DNA from: Utricularia gibba
Taxonomy: Eukaryota > Streptophyta > Magnoliopsida > Lamiales > Lentibulariaceae
Assembly (NCBI GenBank): GCA_002189035.1
Contig: CM007990.1
Location: forward strand, 5,518,001 to 5,582,000
Reading direction: 5' to 3'
Length of the DNA: 64,000 bases
Shown: piece after piece, positions 10,610 to 20,200 of the stretch
How the letters are laid out: each line of letters opens with the position of its first letter
Numbering within the stretch: position 1 is the first letter of the stretch
Position numbers and translations under genes: made by a program
Notes under the pieces: generated by a model
Databases searched by the model: none
Seen by the model: only the letters and a program-made list of their open reading frames with translations
What the model was told of the DNA's origin: nothing

Positions 10610-10681
10610 GTGACTGTAGTTTAGTGGTAAGAATTCTACGTTGTGGCCGTGGAGACCTGGGCTCGAATCCCAGCAGTCACA
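10610..10681 (+). tRNA. tRNA-His (GTG)
   Basis: A complete 72-base cloverleaf without intron. The acceptor stem pairs GTGACTG (10610-10616) with CAGTCAC (10674-10680), and the discriminator is A at 10681. The anticodon arm is CTACG-TTGTGGC-CGTGG with anticodon GTG. The B box GGCTCGAATCC lies in the T arm. A run of five T starts about 8 bases downstream as a Pol III terminator. The fourth base pair is A-T where, from memory, other plant copies have G-C; the change is compensated on both sides, so the gene looks functional. Confidence 0.95.
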
Positions 10682-11006
10682 GTCTATTTTTAGGCTAACT
10701 TTTTTTATGAGAATTTGATGACTTTCTTTTGCTGTTTTTCTTAAATTATTTCCAAACGGAGTTATTACGTATTTTTATTCTATTATTTATGGCATGAAAC
10801 CAGGCGTGAGATCCCTGGGCCATCCTTACTGATTCCGGATTACAAAATTGAGGCCACCGATCGAGTTTGCAGTCGTTGTACTGGTTCCTCGTTGCCCCAT
10901 TTTGGGTTTTCCAGAATCAAGAATGTGCCCGTGCCTGGGCATTGAGGTGTAGAGAAATCGTGGTTCCAGTCTGATCATACTTCGATATTGGGTTTCCTCT
11001 TGAGAG
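10682..11006. other. Intergenic, probable 5' leader of the next gene
   Basis: After the T-run terminator there is about 100 bp of AT-rich sequence, then GC-balanced sequence from about 10800 that resembles a transcribed leader. No other feature was seen. Confidence 0.4.
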
Positions 11007-12724
11007 ATGGCGCATGTGGGTCCTCCTGGATTGGGAACTGTCTTCCACCCTCAACAGGGGGAATCAACACGGCACTTCCGCCCGAGGTTCATTCATCTGC
11101 TGATGTGATTCCTTTTCTTGATTGAATTGGGCTGTTTTTATTTGGTGGTTGAACAAGATTTGTCTCTCTGTTCTTTTCTTGATTCAGTGGATTGGCGCAT
11201 TAATGTTTCAGGAATTGAACAGTCTTCTCATCAATCGGGGATCCAGTATACATTTGGCGAATCCACATTTCAGTCTACAGTGGAAAGAAGATTCTGTGTT
11301 TAGTAGCAGGGGGTTATTGGAGTGTAATAAGTTGATGATGATCGATTCAAGCACCAGAAGTTCATTTCTTGCCAATGTTCAAGGTTTGCTCGTTCTCTCT
11401 GTGGGTGGATTTCACGCCATGTTTGCATATTTTGGGTGATCCCATTGTACTAGAAAGGGACGTTGTGTAGTGATGCTAAGTAGAAGTTTGCTTGCACCCA
11501 TGTCGATAGTAGCGTGAACGGTGTCGTGATGGGACTTCTGTTTTGAGGGCAGGTACCCAACTGGAAATGCTTCTATTTGGTTTTAATGTTGCAAAACAGT
11601 GTAACAGACAAGAGGGTATTTTGAACTTGATGGCATCTGGGTCCAAGGGGAAAGAAAGCAGCTTTCAAGATCTACTCTGGGATACGGGCTCTCAACAACC
11701 TGCATTGCATCTTCCGTTGCTATCTTGTGCTTCCCCGACGATTCGCTGGTGCTTTACAGAGGCTGAATCTGAATGGTTGTCGCTTGCATATCCTGCCAGG
11801 GATAAGCATTTTCTGGAAGCTTGTAACTGTAAGGAAAGCTTGCTTCTTCACCCTGATGGCCAACATATGCATAATTGCTCTGAGAGTGTACGGCACCACC
11901 TTAATGCCCTGCTTTCTGCAAACTCCCAACTTCAGTTGCCGAAAAACGCAACACAGAACAAGCCCAGGCATCTGGCGATGCTGGTGCCGTACTTTGAGAG
12001 GTATCATCTCTTCTTAGTATCATCTATTCACTTAAATTTCAGCGGATCATGCAATTGAAAACTTGTCTGCTTCTGCTTGTCAGTCGAAGAAGTGCACGGT
12101 CCAGGAGAGGTGTTACATCAGACATCAAGGCTGCAAAAACTAAAAAGGCCAAGAGGGAAGCAAGAACGTGAGTCCTTCAAAATGAACTTTTATCATCTTT
12201 GTATGCTGCTTCATCGATCATATCACTTCAACGCATTTGCTGCCTCCCTGTCACAGCGAGGCGAAGGCTACCAGAATCAGTGAAGACAGGGAAATATACC
12301 CCAATACCTATCTTCATGCGTTCGATTGCCTTCTTTCCGTGGTCGTTCATCGAAAGCAGCCAGACAAAGGTGCAACACTCTCCCTGAGGAAGTCTGGCTC
12401 TCAGATGCTGATGGACATCACTGCCAGCATTGCCGGTACCGGCATCGCTGTTCTTCTTTCAGTCGTCTATGGAGTAATGGGTAGAGGGTTGCCGTTCTGT
12501 TACCCAGAATCCTGAGCGCCGGATTTGGACTGGGTCTCGTCTGGTTCGCCTCGGCGCTTATCAACCTGAGAGGTACTTTAATGTCCATCTGCAGATCTTC
12601 CGGTGGTGCGGGTGGTCGTTTAGAGAAATCAATCAGTTCCCATTTGGACAGCAATGTGAAAGACATACGTTTCCGAGCAGCAGTCCTCTTGGGCATTGCG
12701 TTCCTCGCAGTCGGCTTGATTTGA
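11007..12724 (+). CDS. Unrecognised plant protein with basic region and C-terminal membrane segments, frameshifted
   Basis: I do not recognise the family. Exons that splice well are 11203(or 11212)-11383, 11553-12000, 12084-12167 and 12257-12724. In order they give a mixed N-terminus with a motif-free Ser/Cys/His-rich middle (for example NCSESVRHHLNALLS), a basic stretch SRRSARSRRG...AKTKKAKREAR, and a hydrophobic C-terminus starting IAGTGIAVLLSVV. A one-base deletion between about 12483 and 12511 breaks the frame. After it, ILSAGFGLGLVWFASALINL and AAVLLGIAFLAVGLI continue in another frame to TGA at 12724. With ATG 11203 the exons total 1181 bases, again one short of a whole frame (393 aa). 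The start is unclear. ATG 11007 opens a neat 27-residue exon ending at 11086, but its phase does not fit any acceptor before 11212, so either a second lost base lies there or it is a uORF. The C-terminal hairpin suggests a membrane or envelope anchor (inference). Confidence 0.55.
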
Positions 12725-13450
12725 CTCCTCTCCGCCGGCATAGAGTAACTGTCTTCTCCGGTTCACTCCACCTTCTATGTATAATTTTTTTTAATATTTT
12801 TTAATTACTGAAATTGTAATAAAAAGACAATTCTAATTTTGTTTCGCATTAACTGAACTATTTCCCAAAATAATTACAGGGTAAAAATAATGGTTTCTTT
12901 CTCAACTCCTGCAAGAGTGGTTAATGCGGGTGTTACAGTTTGGGTTTGGGACAAGGTTGGGGGAGGAGGAGTTGACGATGGGTATGGCGTAGATGACAGA
13001 TGTCAACGTATGTCTTAAAGGGTAATGAATGGGTGTGGTGGTTAAGCTGCTGATGAAGAAGAAGAAGAGGGTCCATGGTTCCATAAAGGGGAAGACGGCG
13101 ACGGGCAATGAATTCTTTTGACGAAAACGCCGTTTCTCGGCTGTGGGTTTTATCTCGGAGATAAATGGCTCCGTTGAAAAAGATGTGCACGTTTGCATTC
13201 CAAAACGGCTCTAATTTATTTAAGGGTGGAGTTCCGTTGAGTCAAAGACTGCGGTGCGCCGTGCGTTGATTGATTTGCGTCCAAGTGGTGGTGGGGGTGG
13301 GTGATTCCGAACTCTCCACTTGTATTTGTATTTATTCAGATTCTTTGTTTCTTTCGATGATTGCGTTTTCTGTACGACGCAGAAAGCTTCCTTTTTTTCC
13401 GCCATTTCCAACTAGGAAGGGATTGAGGGAGGGAGGGCAAGGGGAGAGCT
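12725..13450. other. Intergenic, promoter of the AHP gene
   Basis: AT-rich from 12780 to 12900, then mixed. Open frames on the minus strand have no family resemblance. The last 200 bases are likely the AHP 5' leader. Nothing else was recognised. Confidence 0.4.
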
Positions 13451-14706
13451 ATGGAGTTTGTGGGGCAACTGCAGAGACAATTTGTCCAGTTCTTACGTTC
13501 TCTGTTCGATGAGGTAAGTTTAAAAAAATTGCTAGTTTTCAACCCACCCCCCCGTTGCTGCCTTGTCCCTGTTTGTCAATCTTTGCTTTCTACCTAATTT
13601 CATTTATGCTCTCTGGGACAACTCAACGCCAACTCTCTTCTTTCTGTGAAAAATGGAAAGGGTTTTCTGGACGATCAGTTTCAGCAACTCCAGAAGCTTC
13701 AAGATGACAGCAACCCAGATTTCGTTCTTGAAGTTGTGTCACTTTTCTTTGAAGATTCCGAGAAGCTTTTGAACAACATGTCGATTGCTCTGTAGGCGCC
13801 TGCTCTCTGCCCCTTCTTCATCTCTTTGATTCTTTGTTAACCAACCCCCTTTGTCTCAATTTCCTTTTGCAGTCAGCAGCAGATTGTGGATTTTAAGCAG
13901 GTTGACTCCTACGTTCATCAGTTCAAAGGCAGCAGTTCCAGGTTAATATAAAATGCCTTTTCCCTCTTCATGAACTCCTTTGTTTGAGGAGGTGGAGCCA
14001 AAACAAGAAAGGACATTTGTTTTCGTTCCTTGTTTTGGTGTTGGCCTACTTCTGCTATCACCATCAACCCCCACTCATTGCTTTGGATTACATGCCTAGA
14101 GTTTCTACCTAACCTTCACTGTAAACATTAAAAAATAATACTGGTTTTATTTGTCTTTGTCATCAGCATAGGCGCACAAAGGGTGAAGAACATGTGTGTG
14201 CACTTAAGGAGCTTCTGTGAAGAGCAGAACCTTGAGAGGTGAGCTTCTCCTTATTCCTACTGAGCTTACACCACCAAACATAAGAACGATTCGACATACA
14301 AAAACCCGAAAACGATCAGTTAGAAACCAGATTACTCTTCTATTCAACAAGGGTGAGATTGATTGAAACCTGATGAAACTAGCTGAGTTTGCTTCATTCT
14401 ATGATCATCAGAAGCTTTGCTTTTTGGTGCAGAATGTGTTACAACATAACTCTCCCATTGTGTGTCAAGGTTACTGCCTATTGAAACCTGAAGAATCAGT
14501 CTTGTTTTACACAGGTGTTTGATGTGTTTCCAACAAGTGAAACACGAGTACTACGTTGTGAAGAACAAGCTGGAAACTTTGTTCAGGGTAAGTGCTGGTA
14601 TCCTTCTTGAGCTAGTTTTGGGATGCCGGTTTTTACCATTAGCTGTTGAATGCAGCTCGAGCGACAGATCGTGGAAGCCGGAGGGACGGTTCCGTTTATC
14701 GCATAG
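13451..14706 (+). CDS. Histidine-containing phosphotransfer protein (AHP1-like), 152 aa
   Basis: Carries phosphate from cytokinin receptor histidine kinases to nuclear response regulators, shuttling between cytosol and nucleus. Six exons: 13451-13513, 13661-13791, 13873-13941, 14167-14238, 14515-14587 and 14656-14706, summing to 459 bases with all junctions in phase. The protein starts [11 protein letters not shown], has [22 protein letters not shown], and carries the phosphotransfer motif [12 protein letters not shown] with the acceptor His at residue 80. It is therefore an active-type HPt and not a pseudo-HPt of the AHP6 kind, which lacks this His. The C-terminus [12 protein letters not shown] resembles AHP1 and AHP5. 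Length is normal for the family. Exons 4 and 5 are separated by an intron of 276 bases. Confidence 0.96.
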
Positions 14707-15293
14707 TTGTGACCGGTGGCTGGATCACTCAGCTGAGCTTCTTGCCAGATCCAGCGAAGAAACCCCACAGAAGAATGGACACAAGTTTGGTCTGATTGAC
14801 TCTTGTTGATTCCACTGATGTAGTTGCTGTTTCCTTTCTTTCTTCTACTGTCTGCACCAGACACGCTTTTAACATGTTTCTTAGGATTAAATGGGCTTTT
14901 CTAGTGGGCTTGTTATTCCTTACTGATAAGTGCCATCGTGGGCGGGCTTCCCTAAGGCCCATGTTTAGTGTGGGGCCCGCTCAGAACCTAGTCGTCGTGT
15001 TCCACGTAGGCTCGGAAGACCGTTGCGACTCCACGACCCGAGGCAACTATCCCATTCCGCCCCCTCTGCCACCTTCTTCTTCTTCTTCTTCTTCTTCTGG
15101 GTGCTGAGATCGCATGTATTGCGACATCTTTTGTCTTGTAGTTTCGTTGTCGGAGCTCAGAGGCCGCAAGTATATATATGTAATAAACGTCTCCGTTCCC
15201 TGTTCTGCTCTCCCGCCCGTTGCCTAGGAAACCTTTTCTTTCCTCTGGAACTGAGAACCCCTGTTTTAGTTCTTGCTTCCTTCTTTCTGCACG
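14707..15293. other. Intergenic, promoter and leader of the LRR gene
   Basis: Bases 14890-14990 contain several GGGCT/GGCCCA motifs, which may form the LRR promoter core. A CTT microsatellite at 15073-15098 lies in the probable 5' leader. Plus-strand open frames here are not family-like. Confidence 0.45.
15073..15098 (+). repeat. CTT microsatellite in a probable 5' leader
   Basis: More than eight CTT units, about 200 bases upstream of the LRR start codon. Pyrimidine-rich CT/CTT tracts are common in plant 5' leaders and near transcription starts. Confidence 0.8.
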
Positions 15294-16511
15294 ATGAAAA
15301 TGGCGAGAGTGAGAATAAGAGCGCTTTACAGGCTTCTCATATTTTCACATTTCGTCTTCTTGTTTCAAGGAGGGGCTGGTATACTGAACCCCATGGATTT
15401 CCTGGCACTCCAAGCCATCAAAAAGAGCTTACACGATTTACCCGGATCTCTGTTTTTCGCCTCGTGGGACTTCATTTCCGATCCTTGTAACTTCACCGGA
15501 GTTTACTGCGACGGTGATAGGGTTATCACGCTTAATCTCGGTGATTCTCGTGCTGGGTCCCCAGGTTTGACGGGCCGGATTGACCCAGCAATTGGGAGGT
15601 TAACGGCTCTGTCGGAACTCACGTTAGTCCCTGGGAGGGTCTTCGGGAGGCTCCCGGAGAGTTTTTCAGAGTTGAAATCGTTGAGATTTTTGGTGGTTAA
15701 GGGAAATTTTATCTCCGGTAGGATTCCGGCGAGTTTGGGTCAGCTTCAGGGGCTGGAAACTCTTGATTTGAGCTGCAATCGCTTTTCTGGGATGATCCCA
15801 TTCTCCATCGGAACGCTACCGGCATTATCCAATTTCATCGTTTCTCACAACAATTTGAGCGGCCCAGTTCCCCGTTTCGTCTCCCAGTCGCTGACTCGTC
15901 TCGATTTGTCGCACAACAGTCTCAGCGGACCACTTCCTCCGAACGGCCTTCCTGCGTCTCTCCAGTACTTGTCGCTGTCGTGGAACCGTCTCTCGGGTCA
16001 AGTGTACCGGCCCCTCTCCGTTTTACACCAGTTGATCTACGTGGACCTGAGCGCGAATCGATTCTCCGGTGCAATCCCCGCCGTTTTGTTCAGCTTCCCG
16101 TTACAGAGTCTCCAGCTTCAAAGGAACCAGTTGTACGGGGAAGTGCATCCAGTCGGCCTAGTGGCCATTCCGACGGTGGACTTGAGCTTCAACCGGTTCT
16201 ACGGCGAGATTTCACCGATGTTTTCGACGGTTCAGAATCTGTACCTCAACAACAACCGGTTCAGTGGCCCTGTTCCGAGCTGCTTGGTGCAGAAATTGTT
16301 GAACTCCAACATCCAGACGCTGTACTTACAGCACAACTTCTTAACCGGGATCGAGATTAGTCCGGCGGCGGAGATCCCTCAGAGCTCCGCCGTGTGTTTG
16401 TATTACAACTGCTTGGTGCTCCCGTTGGACACTCCTTGCCCTTGGAAAGCTGGCCGTGACAGGGCAAGACCGGTCTCACAATGCACTTCAGCGGAAAGGG
16501 TAAATCCGTAA
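15294..16511 (+). CDS. Secreted leucine-rich repeat protein, 405 aa, no kinase domain
   Basis: A single exon. The start at 15294 (MKMARVRIR) gives a positively charged N-terminus and hydrophobic core (LLIFSHFVFLF), as in a signal peptide; the in-frame ATG at 15273 only adds seven residues. An N-terminal LRR cap contains the Cys pair in DPCNFTGVYC. About ten extracellular-type LRRs follow (for example LETLDLSCNRFSGMIP and LTRLDLSHNSLSGPLP), and then a C-terminal cap with Cys at CLYYNCLVLPLDTPC. There is no transmembrane segment or kinase, so the protein is probably apoplastic. The many NLSG/RFSG repeats match plant receptor-type LRRs. Ligand or partner cannot be told. The strict gene family name was not recognised. 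Confidence 0.9.
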   Translation: MKMARVRIRALYRLLIFSHFVFLFQGGAGILNPMDFLALQAIKKSLHDLPGSLFFASWDFISDPCNFTGVYCDGDRVITLNLGDSRAGSPGLTGRIDPAIGRLTALSELTLVPGRVFGRLPESFSELKSLRFLVVKGNFISGRIPASLGQLQGLETLDLSCNRFSGMIPFSIGTLPALSNFIVSHNNLSGPVPRFVSQSLTRLDLSHNSLSGPLPPNGLPASLQYLSLSWNRLSGQVYRPLSVLHQLIYVDLSANRFSGAIPAVLFSFPLQSLQLQRNQLYGEVHPVGLVAIPTVDLSFNRFYGEISPMFSTVQNLYLNNNRFSGPVPSCLVQKLLNSNIQTLYLQHNFLTGIEISPAAEIPQSSAVCLYYNCLVLPLDTPCPWKAGRDRARPVSQCTSAERVNP

Positions 16512-17267
16512 TTCATGCCGCTATTCTATTATTTTTTATTAATTTTTGTAATTACAATTTCCAATCATTAATTACCGTTTAAATTATTTAAACATGTTTA
16601 AGAAACAATAAAAAAACACCAATTGAAGGAGCAGCCGGAGTCAACCACTAGAAAAGGTATTGACTTTTAGTCTGAATGCTCCGGCGCTACTTTTACCGTT
16701 CTTTCTGCGGCTGGAACTAGGGAATGCCCGTGCGGCCCTGATATCCCTGAACACCTCAAATGAGCCTCCTTCTGCAACGAGGGTTACAGTCAAAACCGCT
16801 TGAAAAAAAAGTCAAAGCGCGTTCTTGAGTCTGAAGTTTGAAATGGTAACGAGGAAGCGGAATCATATCTTCGAGTTCAAAATGAAAATCTTCAGCACCC
16901 CAACAAGTGAACTCGAAGATGAGCGTCGCAGGAGTTGTTGAACCCATTCCCATGGATGGACCTCCGGCGCAGTCACTGTCACAGCAGAGAGCAAACGAAT
17001 TAAGGCCCATTCTCCGGTTTATTAAAAAAATAGGGATATAAATTAAGGCCCCCCTTACTTTTTTCCCTTTCCAGTTGCGGGTCGCTTGCCACTTGAGTGC
17101 CTGTTGTGGATTCCGGCGACGTGCGAGCCTGCTTCTGCGGGGCCGCGGTTTGTTGAATTTTGTTCTTGTCGTCGTAGAAGTTGAAGTGCTTCGCATCCGG
17201 GTATCTGCTGTGATCTTGCTAGTTCCTCGGTTGATTGGTGTGGATTAGCTGTCGTCTGATCCGCTTG
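16512..17267. other. Intergenic, LRR 3' UTR and BSL1 promoter
   Basis: AT-rich to 16620, then mixed sequence with two TTGAC/GTCAA W-box cores near 16640-16665. A minus-strand open frame at 16756-17196 has biased composition and no family signal. Bases from about 17060 are probably the BSL1 5' leader. Confidence 0.4.
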
Positions 17268-20200
17268 ATGGGAACAAAGCCGTGGCTTTATCCGGCCCCA
17301 GCGTATCGACCCTTGGAAAGCTTCTGGGACACTGATGACGACGCTCCGGGGCCGCGTTGTGCTCACACGCTCACTGCCGTAGCAGCAACTAAAACCCATG
17401 GACCCCGTCTCATTCTGTTCGGAGGAGCTACCGCTATTGAGGGTGGTGGTGGTGGCGCGCCTGGAATTCGTAATTGCCACTTGGGCTTCATTTTTTTGAC
17501 TTTCTGGTGCCTCGTTGCTTATTCTTCTTCTGTTTGCCCCTAGGATTGGATGGTGTGACGAATTCAGTTCATTCTTATGATGTTCTCACTAGAAAATGGA
17601 CCAGGTTTTTTTTTTTCTTTTCATTCTTCTTATATATGCCCTCTTTTTCGATTTTCCGTTTATGAACTTTGCCAAATTGGAATACTAGGATTCAGCCTGC
17701 TGGTGAACCACCATCACGTAGGGCTGCGCATGCTGCTGCTGCAGTTGGCAGCATGGTTGTTTTCCAGGTGTTGTGTTTGGGCTACAGAAACCTGAGTCAT
17801 TTTCTGAAACTATAATCATATATGAATTTTTTTTATCTGATGCACATGCTGTTCCTTACAGGGAGGAATAGGTCCCGCGGGGCTTTCGACTGATGATTTG
17901 TATGTGCTTGACATGTCAAACAATAAGTTCAAGTGGCACCGGTAAGCCTAAGAATAGTTGATACCATCGAATGGAGAGGTGTTTTTGATCAGTTTTTACA
18001 TTTTTGGAGCTCAGGGTTGTAGTTCAAGGACCGGGTCCAGGACCCAGATACGGCCATGTCATGGATTTGGTAGCGCAGAGATATCTTGTTTCTGTTAGTG
18101 GAAATGATGGTAAACCTAATTTTTTCATCAATTTATCCAGCATGTACATTTAGTTGACGAGACACGTATTCATTTAATAGGTGGAAGAGTGCTCTCTGAT
18201 GCTTGGGCGTTAGACACGGCCCAGAAACCGTATGTCTGGCAGAAACTAAATCCTGGAGGTGATAGGCCAAGTGCTCGAATGTAAGTTTGTTTGTTTACTA
18301 ACATAGAGTGTTAGAATGATTCGAGATCATCTTATCCCTGTTCAGGTTTTTTGGGTCCTGAATTGTTTTTCTTCATCAGTTAATGCAGAAAAATAGATTA
18401 CTGTTTGTATTCAGTGAATCCAATGTGTAAAGAGGTCATAGTTATTCATGCTTTATTCTGTTTCATTTGAACCTTTATCTGTATGAATTCTCAAACATTC
18501 AGTTTCAATTAAGTTTAAATATGGTCTCAATTATTTCTGTATTACAGGTATGCAACGGCTAGTGCCAGATCTGATGGAATGTTCCTACTCTGTGGTGGAA
18601 GGGACACTTCAGGAGCAGTATGACATATATACACTTTTTGTGTTATATATGATGTTTTATATTTCCCTCTTATCTTCAAAAACCTTAGTTATTTGACTAT
18701 ATATGGAACCATTTATTCGTTTTGCTGTGGATGGTGTTATGTGATCGTTGTCAATCTTCTACCATCAGCTATACTTAGCTGCTGGACACATGTCGTTTTG
18801 CAGGCACTGGGAGATGCTTACGGTCTGCTTATGCATCGGAGTGGCCAGTGGGAGTGGACTCTTGCACCAGGAGTGTCACCTTCTCCTCGGTATCAGCATG
18901 CTTCGGTAGGTGAAATATCTTAGTCTCATGTTTGCACACATCACTGCATTCATGTGGGGCTGTACTAAAACTTTTAGTTTATAGGCTCGTTATAAATTCA
19001 CTCTTTGGAATTTTTTCATGGGGTTCTGTTGGACTGTTTTTTCCATTGAATGTGTAATAAGAGATTTGCCCTAAGACACTATTCGATTAAGTGAGGTATG
19101 GCTGTATGAATTATGCATTATATGGCAGTATGGTGCTTAAAGATTGGAGTGATATTTAATTTAGCAAAGATGCGCTATGGCTCATGCAAAGCTTACAGCT
19201 CACCTTCTCAGCTTCTATATAGCTAGTATACTTTTAATTCTGTCAAAAGTGGACAATCTCCTATAGCATTCCTGCTTCTGTTTTCCAAGCTTGAAAGTTT
19301 TAGCTGTGCAGGTTTTTGTTGGTGCAAGATTGCATGTAACCGGTGGTGTTCTTAGAGGAGGAAGGGCTGTAGAATGTGATGCTGCTGTTGCTGGTAAAAT
19401 CACTTGGTTGTTAATGTTTTGCAAACTGTTTTTTCAGAATTACTCGATCCAATGGTGCACTTACTACTTTTTTTCTTTTTCGTTTGAAGTATTGGACACT
19501 GCAGCTGGAGTTTGGCTTGATGGGCATGGGCTTGTAACATCCAAGGGAAACAAAGGGCAGAGTGATGCCGATCCCTCGTTGGAAGCCATGCGTCGGTGTC
19601 GTCATGCAGCTGCATCTGTTGGGATTCGAATATATGTCTATGGTGGCTTAAGGGGAGGTAAGATTTAGTTTTTCTATAACGACATCTTGCTTCAATGGTT
19701 CATCATTCCGCTACTTGGAAAGAATGCATTTCTGATGGGAGCCAGCAACTCTTTTTTCCCCATGGAATTTTCTGGTCACCAAAGTGGACTGTATAAGCTA
19801 TTTAAATTGGAGATGATGCCATTTCAGGCGTTGATCGAATGCTCCCTAATAAACACATTCCATCCCAAGTCATTATGATCATGAATTGGGCCAGTATAAT
19901 TTTTGAGATTGTGATTAATGCTAGCATTCATGGGAAAATCTATCAGTCACGAAATGGTCATTTATCATAGAGTTTTTTCCTTGCTGCTTTTGTAGTTGAA
20001 TAATTGCATTGCATTATTGGTCTATCAGATATCCTGTTAGATGACTTTCTGGCTGCGGACAACTCCCAGTTTCAGTCTGACTCTAGTCTGGCAGTTCCAT
20101 CACCCGATAGATCCGTACTTGCTACTACACCAAGGTTGGAGACAACTTTTATAGCTCCCATTTCATCTTCAGATGAGGGTCTGATAAAATTTATTAGAAT

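Noticed and set aside
13270-13512. Plus-strand ORF upstream of AHP
   Set aside because: It overlaps the AHP first exon in another frame and has no family resemblance.
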